Assembly (NCBI GenBank): GCA_017408485.1
Contig: JAFQUM010000025.1
Coordinates: 1-48,535, forward strand
Length of the DNA: 48,535 nucleotides
Source of the DNA: Clostridia bacterium
Lineage (GTDB): Bacteria; Bacillota; Clostridia; Oscillospirales; Butyricicoccaceae
Direction: 5' to 3'
A model generated the notes under the pieces. The model saw only the letters and a list, made by a program, of their open reading frames with translations, had not been told where the DNA came from and ran no database searches. The translations under genes and the position numbers were made by a program. Of the stretch, positions 32,608-42,115 are shown one piece after another. Each line of letters starts with the position of its first letter. Positions within the stretch are counted from its first letter, which is position 1.

Positions 32608-35600
32608 TCAGAATCCTATTGAAGGGCGTGCAACGCAGAACAATCCCTCACCTAAAATACTGTCAGCAAAATCCACCGCTGCCGAACCGCTCACCTCAAA
32701 ATACTCTCCCTCATCATTATATCCCGCAAATATACCATCACCCAGATAGACATAGGCTTTTGCCTGAGAGAAGTTTGCGTTTGAAGCCAACGAATCCTCT
32801 CTATCTATCAAAACTACGATATCTCCCGCAACAAAGTTCTCAAAATTAAGATCTTTAATTCTTGCGATCGAGCTGCCTAAGGTTCTCTTAAGGTTTTGTC
32901 CACCGAAAAGATTTCCGGGAATTATTGAAGTAGTATCATTACGGGTATACAACATAAGTTCCGAGGAAGTCTCTTCATCAAACACTGCAGCAAGCAGGCT
33001 TGATTCCGAGGTGTATGTGGCTTTGAAATTGATTCCCATATTGCTATAGGCAGCGCCTGCAAGATCATAAGCGTCGGTATAGGACGCATTGTTGTTTCTT
33101 ATATAAGATACCAATGCGCTTTGTTGCGCCGTCGTCAGGGTATCTGCAACAATGATGGGTGTTGAGCCAAGCTGTACCCCATTAATATATGCGTTATCCA
33201 CTTCTACAGTTCCGCTTGCAGACGAGGACACTTTTACAGTATAGCTTACCGTTTTTTCCTCATAAGGTGAAAGGGTGAAGTTAAACTCAATATTCTTTCC
33301 GTTTACTGTAGCTCCTCCGCTGACATAGCTTACCTCTGCAGGCATAGTTTCGGCGATACTTATGTCTCGGTAAAACTCCGTATAATTTTTAACCGTAAAA
33401 CTGAATGTTACATTTCCATTCGGGCTAACAGTAACGCCCTCCGGAGCAGATGTTGTTTTGTACGCTACTATTCCCCACAGCCCCGCAATTCTTGATGCCG
33501 CATTTTCACTTATCACAAGGGAATCATAATCAGGTCTGAGAACAGTAATTGCCGCCTCATCGAATATATTTCTCGTTGCTCCTTCATCAAGAAGATTATC
33601 TATAAGATCTATCTGGATTCCTCCGGGCAATTCGTACAGATCGTTCTTACTTTCTATTCTGTAATCCGAGCCGCCTGCGCCGGCCTGGTCACCCGAACAA
33701 TGCATAAACAAGCCGTCACCGATATATATGGTAATATGTCCACCGCCCGAAGCAAAATTAGGATTGGACGAGGAGCCCTTATGGATATATAGGATAACAT
33801 CTCCGGGGCGCAACACCTTATTCACCAAATAGGTCTTTGCTTGAGCCCTGGTAGTTATGCTGACCGACGGTGTAGCGCTTCCGTTTACATACGCAACATA
33901 AATTCCGTCCCGATCGGTAGCTGTATTGTTATTTACGCCACCGTCGTTTTTATCCTCGTCGGTCCATGTGAACACATCTGACAGATACGGAATGGTGGAT
34001 CTGTTTTGATATATGGCCTGACAAGATCTCCTCGTTGTGAATTGCGAATTGCTAAAAGCTACATCGAATACAGCACTTACCCAGTCAGAGCAGTCGGTGT
34101 ACATCGTATACTGTGGTGATGAATCCTCAGGCAAACTGTTTGCCATATTTGACTCATGTCTGAACTCTCTATAATCGGGCGTGCCCTTTGCTACATTGCG
34201 GTTAAGAACCTTTTGATCATACTGCACCCAATTTCCTCGGGCCTCATATGCCAAAAGTGTAGCAATCAAAGCATTCAGCTTTTCACGGTTCGGTCCGTTT
34301 TGCTCACTTCCCATAATATAATCTCCGCTTCCTCGCATAATTTCAAGATCAAGAGGAGTATGATCATGGTCTGTCAACACACAGCCCGTTAAATCATGTA
34401 TCTGCTGTTGAATTACTACGCAATCGCTCTCTGTAAGTCTTCCATAAACATTAATATCTTTTATACATTCTCCGGTTATATCGGCAAAGAATATACCCGC
34501 CGTAAAATATGCTCCGCAAATAGAGGGATGTCTGTGCAAGGTCATTCCCGCAAAAGTTCCAGTTGCAGCATTGGCCTCTGTGGTATACAGGTCTATTTCA
34601 TCAGCCGCAAAATTCATCCAATACTGACCCATACTGAACACATTTGCAGATATTCCGATATCTTGAAGCTCGTTCTGAATGGTCACAACATTTGAAGTGG
34701 TTGCTGAAAGGTGCTCTGCCGAGTTTGCGTACCAATTAGAATAGGTGATACGCAGATCACTGTTTCCATATGCAGGTGGAACCACCAAAACAATTTCAGC
34801 ATTGGGATGATTCTGTTTCACCTTATATGCCAAAGCTTTCGCCGCCACAATCTCATTGGTATAGTTTGCGTTAGTTCCTCTGTAAAGGTCTCTGTTATAT
34901 ACAATATAGAAAATATCTATCGGATTATCGGTATTTTCTACAACAGACCTCATCTTATTGGGATTGCTGGTGCTTTTGAATACAAGCTGAGAGTAATCAG
35001 TTGTAACTTCCCCATTTGCATTAAGATAACTGTTTCCGGACATCTCAAATAAGCTTCTCAGCGCATAGCTGGATGATGTTCCCAGATTCATTGATGTTAC
35101 AGCATCCACATCGACCCTATGTCCGCTTTGCACAGCAAACGCTTCGATCAGATCTGCCATATTATATCCGCAAATAAGACCGTCACCAAAGAATACGACA
35201 TGGGTCGCTTGGTTGTTTTCATCGATCCTACCGCCGCGTGCCAGCGGGGAAAGATAAAACTGAACATTTTCTGCAGTAGGGTTGTACGGGTCTACATATG
35301 CGCCATATCTTGAACTCCACTGAAGTGTGCTTTCTGTATAATCTGTTGTTTCAATTATCTTATTATACTGTGCCGTTGTGAGCTGCTCACCCCCGGGAGC
35401 AAAAAGCACGTTGCGTACATACTCTTCCGCAACCTGCTTCAAAGAGCGTGTATGCTGACCATATGAAAAATCACTGTATATTCTTCCAATTGTTCCGTCC
35501 GCGTACTTATACTCTATAAATCCACGGAAGGTAATCGCCTTTTCATAATTCGTGTTGCTGACACCTATCGAAACAGCATAAGCATCGACTGTTGCACTTG

Positions 35601-37788
35601 ATGGTTTTCCATTGGGATAAATATATTGATTACCCGCCCATATATTCCCATACGAAGCACGTATGACCGAAGGATTAAGAGTATCCGTAACAACAAAAGT
35701 TGCTCCAGTTGCCGATGAAGAAACACCTGTGTAGGCAACGACCTTTCGGGCATAACCTATATCTGTATCGGTCTCAGCCGTGAGACTTTTCATACCTACG
35801 GCATTAAGTACAGCAGTGTCAATCTCAGTAATCACATAAAATGCAGAGCCTGTGGATGTCGTAAGCCTAAACTGTCCGCTCGGCAAAGTGTTGACTTTTA
35901 TCCATACGGCATAAATACTCTCAAGATCTGCCGCAGACACAAGGTCTCCTTCTTTATAAACAGCCACAGCTTCCGCCTGAGCCGTATCATACGCCATAGT
36001 CTTAACATATCCAACAAAATCATCTTCAGTATACCCCGAAGGTGCTGTTGCTGCAGGCAATTCAAAGAATCCTCTCGGCGCAATATCATTGAGTATCGTA
36101 TTTTCATTGGGAGATTTGATCGTAATATCGGTCAGACTTGCAGAAAGCCTGAGTTTGCCTCCTGCAACCGACACTGAAAATGCAGGCTCATCCGCAAAGA
36201 CTACATCCGAGGTATAAACAAAACCACTCTCCACATTCGCCACATCAAATAGATTCCCTACCGAGCCCAACACATAAAAAGGTGTATGCATTCCAACCGA
36301 GCCGCTGAAATCCGATTTAATTGTAGTTGTAGCAAAGGACGTGGATGATATACAAATATTTGCAGGCTGACCCAATGTGGTATTTCCCGTGACAACAGCC
36401 TCTCCACCCAAGGTCAAAGACCCGCCATTGAACACATAAACGCCCGCGCCTTCTGCACCGGCGGTATTACCTGTAATAGTTCCTCCGAGAATCTCAACAC
36501 TGCTGTCTGCACCATTACTGTTGATTCCCGCACCGCCGCCGTCGGTAGTGTTTCCGCTAATTGTTCCCCCGTTCATTACAACAATTCCCTGATTATATAT
36601 TCCGCCACCGCTTACTCTTCCTCCCGTAAGCAATGTGCCGTCATTTATAATAAGGTGTCCCGCTTGATTGGTAGCATCAGGTGCCGATACCACCAAACAA
36701 CGAGCATTGTTTTCATTATCTCCAACATCTATTGTAATATTTTTCAGTGTGAGAGCTCCACCGGCTCTGACCGTAATAGCCCGGTTAGACGAACCGACAT
36801 ATCTGAATATATCGGCTTCTCCGCCATCATCACCTCGCAGTGTTACATTATATCCTTCGGGAATAGCTATAGGGGAAGATGATGTTACTGTACCATCAAT
36901 CAAAATTGCCGCCTCGCCGTTCCTTGCTCCCTTTGTTGAAGGCGCAGTCAACTCTAACCCTGCAGGGGCTACTCCATACCAATTGGCAATGCTTTGAGTG
37001 TTTTGACGTTCTTGATCCCACTTAAAATAAATATTCAAGGTAGTAACAGACGATACACCCAGATTGTTGGCATTTGCTCCCGTAGAAGAATTATGTTGTA
37101 CGCCCCATACAACTTGATCATATACGTTCAGCTCTCCCGCATTTACATACAATCCTCCGTTTACATTTCCTGCGGTATTATTGCTGATCTCTCCACTAAA
37201 AAGATTGACTGTAGGCAAAACACCCGAATTGCTTGTTGCAAAAATAGCTCCTCCGTTATTTGTAGTGCTGTTGCCTGTGATCACACCTCCGCAAAGATTT
37301 ACATCACCGCCACTCGAATAAATTGCTCCGCCATTTGCGTTATAATATGCTCCCGTCAATGTCGTTCCGCTACCTATATTAAGCGTTCCGTTTTTAGAAA
37401 CATATATGGCGCGTAAAGGAACATTGCCGCTACCATTGGGGTTGATGGTAATATCATTCAAGGTCAATGTGGAGCCTACATTAACATCTATCATCCCGTA
37501 TTTGGCGTTAGAAAAGCTGCCGTTTATCGACTTGGTTCCGTCACTTGTTATTGTAACATTGCTATTCACAGGCAATATAAGTGTAGATGTCAAGGTGACA
37601 TCTTGCGTTAGATAGATCGTATATTCGGTTCCGTCTGTTGGTGCGGCACTTACAGCTGAAATAAGTTCAGCCGAGGTTGCAACATTTACCGCACTTGCGC
37701 CAAATGCGTAAAGTGCAAAAAATGTGGCAACGCATAAAAATGCCATCAAAAGTTTTGTCAGCGATGAATGGTTTCTGTCTTTTTTCAT
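32608..37788 (-). CDS. Giant secreted protein: right-handed beta repeats, SGNH-like, NlpC/P60-like and DUF11-like domains
   Basis: 1726 residues. Signal peptide 1-33 (ending FGASA). About 35-530: beta-helix of the polymorphic outer membrane/Chlam_PMP kind, with GGAIYSS, GGGIYNQG and NGGTISGNT repeats. About 545-855: beta-rich region I cannot name. About 860-1130: SGNH hydrolase-like fold (VVFFGDGLICGYN at 863-875, HPSICGAY near 1087); the usual catalytic Ser of GDS is Gly. About 1225-1420: NlpC/P60-like domain with Cys1233-type start DCSDW and GGGHITIYIGDG near 1351, so potentially an active peptidase or amidase. About 1450-1545: DUF11-like Ig domain. About 1550-1726: a second NlpC-like fold (AGDIVVLID, YVYLGDGIF) without Cys and His. 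No LPXTG or SLH anchor is seen, so it may be released or held by its own domains. Start follows AGGAGG. Confidence 0.85.
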   Translation of the reverse strand: MKKDRNHSSLTKLLMAFLCVATFFALYAFGASAVNVATSAELISAVSAAPTDGTEYTIYLTQDVTLTSTLILPVNSNVTITSDGTKSINGSFSNAKYGMIDVNVGSTLTLNDITINPNGSGNVPLRAIYVSKNGTLNIGSGTTLTGAYYNANGGAIYSSGGDVNLCGGVITGNSTTNNGGAIFATSNSGVLPTVNLFSGEISNNTAGNVNGGLYVNAGELNVYDQVVWGVQHNSSTGANANNLGVSSVTTLNIYFKWDQERQNTQSIANWYGVAPAGLELTAPSTKGARNGEAAILIDGTVTSSSPIAIPEGYNVTLRGDDGGEADIFRYVGSSNRAITVRAGGALTLKNITIDVGDNENNARCLVVSAPDATNQAGHLIINDGTLLTGGRVSGGGIYNQGIVVMNGGTISGNTTDGGGAGINSNGADSSVEILGGTITGNTAGAEGAGVYVFNGGSLTLGGEAVVTGNTTLGQPANICISSTSFATTTIKSDFSGSVGMHTPFYVLGSVGNLFDVANVESGFVYTSDVVFADEPAFSVSVAGGKLRLSASLTDITIKSPNENTILNDIAPRGFFELPAATAPSGYTEDDFVGYVKTMAYDTAQAEAVAVYKEGDLVSAADLESIYAVWIKVNTLPSGQFRLTTSTGSAFYVITEIDTAVLNAVGMKSLTAETDTDIGYARKVVAYTGVSSSATGATFVVTDTLNPSVIRASYGNIWAGNQYIYPNGKPSSATVDAYAVSIGVSNTNYEKAITFRGFIEYKYADGTIGRIYSDFSYGQHTRSLKQVAEEYVRNVLFAPGGEQLTTAQYNKIIETTDYTESTLQWSSRYGAYVDPYNPTAENVQFYLSPLARGGRIDENNQATHVVFFGDGLICGYNMADLIEAFAVQSGHRVDVDAVTSMNLGTSSSYALRSLFEMSGNSYLNANGEVTTDYSQLVFKSTSNPNKMRSVVENTDNPIDIFYIVYNRDLYRGTNANYTNEIVAAKALAYKVKQNHPNAEIVLVVPPAYGNSDLRITYSNWYANSAEHLSATTSNVVTIQNELQDIGISANVFSMGQYWMNFAADEIDLYTTEANAATGTFAGMTLHRHPSICGAYFTAGIFFADITGECIKDINVYGRLTESDCVVIQQQIHDLTGCVLTDHDHTPLDLEIMRGSGDYIMGSEQNGPNREKLNALIATLLAYEARGNWVQYDQKVLNRNVAKGTPDYREFRHESNMANSLPEDSSPQYTMYTDCSDWVSAVFDVAFSNSQFTTRRSCQAIYQNRSTIPYLSDVFTWTDEDKNDGGVNNNTATDRDGIYVAYVNGSATPSVSITTRAQAKTYLVNKVLRPGDVILYIHKGSSSNPNFASGGGHITIYIGDGLFMHCSGDQAGAGGSDYRIESKNDLYELPGGIQIDLIDNLLDEGATRNIFDEAAITVLRPDYDSLVISENAASRIAGLWGIVAYKTTSAPEGVTVSPNGNVTFSFTVKNYTEFYRDISIAETMPAEVSYVSGGATVNGKNIEFNFTLSPYEEKTVSYTVKVSSSASGTVEVDNAYINGVQLGSTPIIVADTLTTAQQSALVSYIRNNNASYTDAYDLAGAAYSNMGINFKATYTSESSLLAAVFDEETSSELMLYTRNDTTSIIPGNLFGGQNLKRTLGSSIARIKDLNFENFVAGDIVVLIDREDSLASNANFSQAKAYVYLGDGIFAGYNDEGEYFEVSGSAAVDFADSILGEGLFCVARPSIGF

Positions 37789-37882
37789 AATTCTTCCTCC
37801 TGGTCTACTTGTTCGGTGGGGAGAACTTCCAACAACTTCTTTTTGTCGAAAAGTTTCTCTATCGGACGGATGGGCTCAAGGG

Positions 37883-37924
37883 GGATCATTTCTTTGCCGA
37901 GGGTGGAAAGGCAAAAAAGAATCC
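37883..37924 (-). promoter_or_regulatory. Leader hairpin of the giant protein gene
   Basis: On the plus strand GGATCATTTCTTTGCC pairs with GGCAAAAAAGAATCC around GAGGGTGGAAA. It lies in the leader between the promoter at 37942-37970 and the start codon. On the minus strand a 34-residue frame (ATG near 37891, ending EEEL) stops with TGA overlapping the ATG of the giant gene; I cannot tell whether it is translated. Confidence 0.4.
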
Positions 37925-37941
37925 ATCTAAAACTTAAAAAG

Positions 37942-37970
37942 ATAATAACATAATACACCAAAACCGTCAA
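37942..37970 (-). promoter_or_regulatory. Promoter of the giant secreted protein gene
   Basis: Minus strand TTGACG (37970-37965), 17-base spacer, TATTAT (37947-37942), giving a leader of about 145 bases. Confidence 0.65.
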
Positions 37971-38046
37971 CTTTTTTGTTAGGTATTATTAAAAATATAC
38001 CGTGTTTCTCTAGATAATTTGTGTATTTTAGCTAAATGTTTAGTGT

Positions 38047-38075
38047 TTGACATTTTAATAAATAGTTGCTATATT
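38047..38075 (+). promoter_or_regulatory. Promoter of the MocR-type gene
   Basis: TTGACA (38047-38052), 17-base spacer, TATATT (38070-38075). Confidence 0.7.
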
Positions 38076-38135
38076 AAAACTGACATTATCATTTTATTTA
38101 TTTTTAAGTATTTTAATGTGGTCAGAGGTGGAATT

Positions 38136-39488
38136 ATGGACAGATCACTTTATATGAAAATATACGACAGCTTTGTCAGTGATATCAAGTCGGGACAGCT
38201 GCCGCCCCACACAAAACTCCCTTCAAAAAGAGAGCTTTGCGCGCTAAAGGGCGTAAGCCAAAGCACTGTCGAAACGGCATACGGAATATTGCAGGCAGAG
38301 GGATATATCTATTCCCTGCCCAAAAAAGGTTATTTTGCAGGGGATCTTATTTCCCTCTCCCCGCCCGTCAAGACCGCCGCGCCCATAAAGAAAGCGCAAA
38401 GTGCTGAGCCTCAGCTTTTTTGCCGTCTTTCCACCAATGGTGCAGACACCTCTGTCTTTCCCTTTTCATCCTGGGCAAAGATGACCAAGGATACAGTTTA
38501 CAACAATCCCCATCTGCTCAGCCGCGGCGAGCCTCAGGGGGATTTAGAGCTGAGACAGCAGCTTCAGGCATTTTTGCACGAGCACAGAGGTGTGGTGTGC
38601 TCCCCCGAGCAGATAATCGTAGGCGCGGGAATGGACTATCTTCTAGACATCATTCTCCGTCTGCTGCCCAAGGGCACTGTTTTTGGCTTGGAAAATCCCG
38701 GATATCAGGCAACCTACGGGGTTATTGAGGCAAGCGGAAGGAAAACCCTGCCCATTGAGCTTGACGAAAGCGGAATGAGTGCCGCAAGTCTTGCCAAAAG
38801 CGGCGCCGATGTGGCATATATCACTCCGTCCCATCAGTTCCCCCTATGCATAACTATGCCCATAGCCCGCAGATTGCAGCTGCTCAAGTGGGCAAGTGAA
38901 AAGGACGGCAGATATATAATTGAAGATGACTATGACAGCGAGTTCCGATATGCATTTCGCCCAATTCCCGCAATGCAGGGCATGGACGAGCACGGAAAGG
39001 TCATTTATATAGGTACATTCAGCCGCGGACTTGCTCCGTCCATCCGTGTTGCTTATATGGTTCTCCCCCCTTCTCTGCTAAGCGAGTACGACAAGGCAAG
39101 TAAGCATATGTCCTCCACTGTTTCACGCTTTGAGCAGCATACCCTTTGTCGTTTTATCGCCGACGGGCTTTATTCAAGGCATCTTCGCCGCGCAGGCAAT
39201 CTCTACAGACAAAAGCAAGCTCTGCTCCGCGAAAAGCTCAACGATATTCCCGATCTTACCATCCGCGGTGACGAGGCGGGGTTACATTTTCTTGTAAGTT
39301 CCCACCGAATGAGTGAAAGAGATATGGTGGCTTCTGCCCTTGCCGAAGGCATAGGAATAAGCGGACTTTCCCGCTATTGGCGTGGGGATGGCTGTCCCGA
39401 AGGAGTGTGTCTTATCGGCTTTGCAGGTCCCGATATTGCCACCCTTGAGGAGGCGGCAAGGAGGCTGAAAAAGGTATGGAGCAGATAA
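38136..39488 (+). CDS. MocR/PdxR-type regulator lacking the PLP lysine
   Basis: 450 residues: GntR winged helix at about 5-75 (LPSKRELCALKGVSQSTVET) joined to a fold-type I aminotransferase-like domain (about 105-450). Cofactor-fold motifs are present: GAGMDYLLDIILRLL, ENPGYQATYG and IEDDYDSEFRY with the Asp that holds the pyridine ring. The Schiff-base lysine that MocR proteins carry in GTFSK is Arg297 here (IGTFSRGLAPSIR). PLP could therefore bind only non-covalently, or another ligand is sensed. Family members control vitamin B6 or GABA genes, but none lies nearby. Start ATG 38136 after GAGGTGG. The comEC gene overlaps its last 13 bases, so they form one operon. Confidence 0.9.
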   Translation: MDRSLYMKIYDSFVSDIKSGQLPPHTKLPSKRELCALKGVSQSTVETAYGILQAEGYIYSLPKKGYFAGDLISLSPPVKTAAPIKKAQSAEPQLFCRLSTNGADTSVFPFSSWAKMTKDTVYNNPHLLSRGEPQGDLELRQQLQAFLHEHRGVVCSPEQIIVGAGMDYLLDIILRLLPKGTVFGLENPGYQATYGVIEASGRKTLPIELDESGMSAASLAKSGADVAYITPSHQFPLCITMPIARRLQLLKWASEKDGRYIIEDDYDSEFRYAFRPIPAMQGMDEHGKVIYIGTFSRGLAPSIRVAYMVLPPSLLSEYDKASKHMSSTVSRFEQHTLCRFIADGLYSRHLRRAGNLYRQKQALLREKLNDIPDLTIRGDEAGLHFLVSSHRMSERDMVASALAEGIGISGLSRYWRGDGCPEGVCLIGFAGPDIATLEEAARRLKKVWSR

Positions 39489-41599
39489 AAGTGCCCCGCG
39501 TGCGACATTTTGCCGAGGGTGCTGCAGCCTTTGGTTTGGCGCTCCTATGCTTTGCGCTTCTGCATCTTAGCGGTGTTTCCACCCTTGTTTCTGTAGGTAT
39601 ATGCGCCGCCGCGGCATTGATCCTTGCCGTCTTGGGAATTATCCTGCGCAGAAGCGGTCTCTCTGCAGGCTGTGCATTGGCAATCATCTATCTTATAGTT
39701 TTTGTTTTATTCTTTTTCGAGCCCACCCTTGATCTGAGCGGCACAAGCGGCAGATTTGTTCTGCGGGCAGACTCACAAGAGCAAAGCTATGTCAGCTATG
39801 GTGCTGTGGATTGCACTCTGCTCAGTCACAATGGCAAAGAGACCGAATCGGTCAAGGTAAGGCTCATCCTCACCGACGGCTCACCTCAACCCATAAAACC
39901 GGGTGACGAAATAATAACAGAAGGAAAGCTGTCTCAAACAAACAGTGCAAACCGCTATACTCAAGGCGCATTTTTGACCCTTAATCAGAATGAGACCGTG
40001 CCAATAACTGTAAGTCCCAACAAGGCGCAGACGGTCATTACCCGTTTAAGTAACTTTTCGCTCACCCTTTCGGACAAAATACAATCTCTTATTCCCGACG
40101 AGGAGGGCGCTTTGCTTGCGGCTCTTATATGCGGCGACCGAAGCGGATTTACCCCCGACTATAACGCCTCGCTCAGATCAAGCGGCCTGTCCCACATTGC
40201 CGCCGTATCGGGTATGCATATGTCGATCTTGCTCGCCATCATCTGTTTTATCTTTCCCAAAAAGGCGGCAATGGTCATATCGCTACCGCTGATGCTGGCA
40301 TTTGCGGCAATGACAGGATTTTCTCCATCAATAGTCCGCGCACTCATAATGAGTTCATTTTTGGCGGTGGCATTTTTGATGAAGGCCGAGTATGATGCCA
40401 TCACCTCGCTGACCGCCGCGGGTGCGGTCATTGGAATATTTAATCCCTTTGCCCTATGCTCCGCTTCCTTTTTGCTATCCTTTTTCAGCACATTGGGAAT
40501 AATCCTCTTTTCGCCACGCATTATGGGCTTTTTCAGTGAAAAGCTACCCCGTAACAAGCTTCTTCTCAAGCTTTGCCATTGGCTTATATCCACTCTCGCA
40601 GTCACCGCCTCGGCAACTGTATTTACCCTGCCATTGCAGATGCTTTTCTTCCAATCGGTGTCACTGATCTCACTACTGTCAAATCTGCTTGCCACTTGGG
40701 CGGTATCACCCGCTATGTTTATTGGCATTTTTCTGCTTCCCATTGCCATATATGTGCCCTATGCGCAAAGCATTGCGGTATTTGTAATCGGCCTTCCGCT
40801 GAAATATATCAATTGGGTAATTCACCTCACCGGTGACACTATGCGCCTTGCGTCAAGCTCTGAAAATATTTGGCTTATCCTTACCGCCGTAATTCTGTTT
40901 TTGGGTGCTATCGTTTTGTATTTCAAAAAGATCTCACCCGCTATGTTTGCCGCCGTATCCTTGACGGCAATGGTACTGTCGGTGTGCTTTGCATATTTCA
41001 CCGCTACTCCTCAGATCAGCATTTGGGGTGAAGGCGGTGCAGTCTGCATCAGTATCGCAAATGGCGGACAGGTCGTAAACATCGGAGCTCCTGCCGAATA
41101 TAACGGAGCATATTTTGCAAAAAGCCAACTCAGCTTGGGCAGAAAGCAAACGGCAATATTGCTGGATACCTCCTATATTGCATCGGGCGGGCTTGATCCC
41201 GATCTGTTTGATGAAATATACTCACCTAAAGAATTGATAGGCACGGATTCCCTTATCTACACCGAAAGCGGAAGCCTTGACTTTGACGGCTTTTCTGTAG
41301 AGCTCCTTTGTCTCGGCGACACATCTGCCGCGAGAATCGTCACCGACAAGCTGTCGCTTTTGGACCTTTCGGCAATCGACCCGTACACCGAGCTACCCAA
41401 AGTGCCCAAAACAGACATATTGGTGATCAGCGGTGCTTATACCACCGCGCCGCGAATGCTTACATCACTTTGTGCCCATATTTCCCCGTCAATGGTGTTT
41501 ATCAGCGGAAGCAGCGGCCTTTCCTATTCAGAGCTTTATGAGCTTTGCGGATGCAAGTTAACTTTCCTCGACAGTGCAGGTACAACAAAAATAAAATAA
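39476..41599 (+). CDS. comEC: ComEC/Rec2 competence channel with degenerate metallo-beta-lactamase domain
   Basis: Membrane channel for uptake of single-stranded DNA during transformation. The 707-residue protein has N-terminal membrane helices and a DUF4131-like domain (about 1-180), then the competence domain with LLAALICGDRSG, LRSSGLSHIAAVSGMHMSIL and FSPSIVRALIMSS at about 210-290, typical of ComEC. After residue about 510 a metallo-beta-lactamase fold is expected; here the DVGQGD start reads ISIANGG and the zinc motif HxHxDH is absent (SYIASGGLDPDLFDEIYSP follows). The nuclease-like part is thus probably inactive. Other transformation genes are not in this window. It is translated from the MocR message by overlap. 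Confidence 0.9.
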   Translation: MEQIKVPRVRHFAEGAAAFGLALLCFALLHLSGVSTLVSVGICAAAALILAVLGIILRRSGLSAGCALAIIYLIVFVLFFFEPTLDLSGTSGRFVLRADSQEQSYVSYGAVDCTLLSHNGKETESVKVRLILTDGSPQPIKPGDEIITEGKLSQTNSANRYTQGAFLTLNQNETVPITVSPNKAQTVITRLSNFSLTLSDKIQSLIPDEEGALLAALICGDRSGFTPDYNASLRSSGLSHIAAVSGMHMSILLAIICFIFPKKAAMVISLPLMLAFAAMTGFSPSIVRALIMSSFLAVAFLMKAEYDAITSLTAAGAVIGIFNPFALCSASFLLSFFSTLGIILFSPRIMGFFSEKLPRNKLLLKLCHWLISTLAVTASATVFTLPLQMLFFQSVSLISLLSNLLATWAVSPAMFIGIFLLPIAIYVPYAQSIAVFVIGLPLKYINWVIHLTGDTMRLASSSENIWLILTAVILFLGAIVLYFKKISPAMFAAVSLTAMVLSVCFAYFTATPQISIWGEGGAVCISIANGGQVVNIGAPAEYNGAYFAKSQLSLGRKQTAILLDTSYIASGGLDPDLFDEIYSPKELIGTDSLIYTESGSLDFDGFSVELLCLGDTSAARIVTDKLSLLDLSAIDPYTELPKVPKTDILVISGAYTTAPRMLTSLCAHISPSMVFISGSSGLSYSELYELCGCKLTFLDSAGTTKIK

Positions 41600-41606
41600 T
41601 TGTATT

Positions 41607-41639
41607 TTTTAACACATTTTATCTAAAAGTGTGTTAAAA
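41607..41639. promoter_or_regulatory. Inverted repeat between comEC and the small membrane protein gene
   Basis: TTTTAACACA-ttttatctaaaag-TGTGTTAAAA. It could end the comEC message or bind a regulator; GTGTTAAAAT could also serve as a -10 region for the next gene. Confidence 0.4.
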
Positions 41640-41675
41640 TAAAAATACCGACACCTTTTCTTTTGAGGAGTACAG

Positions 41676-42065
41676 ATGAGCAAGGAAAAGATCAAGCATT
41701 ATTTGAAAAAAGCAATACTGTTTTTGACCAATCCACGGTTGCTTTTGTGCCTTGCCATAGGCTGGATGATAACAAACGGCTGGTCCTATGTGATCTTTGC
41801 CGTGGGTACCGCCTTGGGCATTCCTTGGATGATTGCCGTAGGCGGCGCTTATCTTGCCTTTTTATGGCTGCCCATCTCCCCCGAAAAGTTGGTAACGGTG
41901 GCTATCGCCATATTTTTGCTAAAGTGGCTGTTCCCCAACGACCAAAAGACCTTGGCGGTCTTGAAGGCTATGCACGAAAGGCTCAAAGCCGCCGTCAGAC
42001 ATCAAAAGGAAAAGCGCCTTGAGCGCAAAAGACAGCGCCGAGAAAAGGATAATAATGCCGAATGA
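41676..42065 (+). CDS. Small membrane protein with basic C-terminal tail
   Basis: 129 residues. Three hydrophobic stretches at about 20-36, 37-55 and 60-85 (LLLCLAIGWMI, YVIFAVGTALGIPWMIAVGGA, LVTVAIAIFLLKWLF) precede a strongly basic tail (HQKEKRLERKRQRREK). I know similar short proteins from other Clostridia but no function. GAGGAG precedes ATG 41676. It lies in the same direction as comEC but after a gap with an inverted repeat, so it may be separately expressed. Confidence 0.8.
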   Translation: MSKEKIKHYLKKAILFLTNPRLLLCLAIGWMITNGWSYVIFAVGTALGIPWMIAVGGAYLAFLWLPISPEKLVTVAIAIFLLKWLFPNDQKTLAVLKAMHERLKAAVRHQKEKRLERKRQRREKDNNAE

Positions 42066-42103
42066 TAAAAGCGGCCGCCTGCAATTGTAGGCGGTCGCTT
42101 TGC
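42066..42103 (+). terminator. Terminator after the small membrane protein gene
   Basis: AAAAGCGGCCGCCTGC-aatt-GTAGGCGGTCGCTTT; also faces the end of the phage-type gene on the minus strand. Confidence 0.75.
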
Positions 42104-42115
42104 TTCTCGCGGGAC

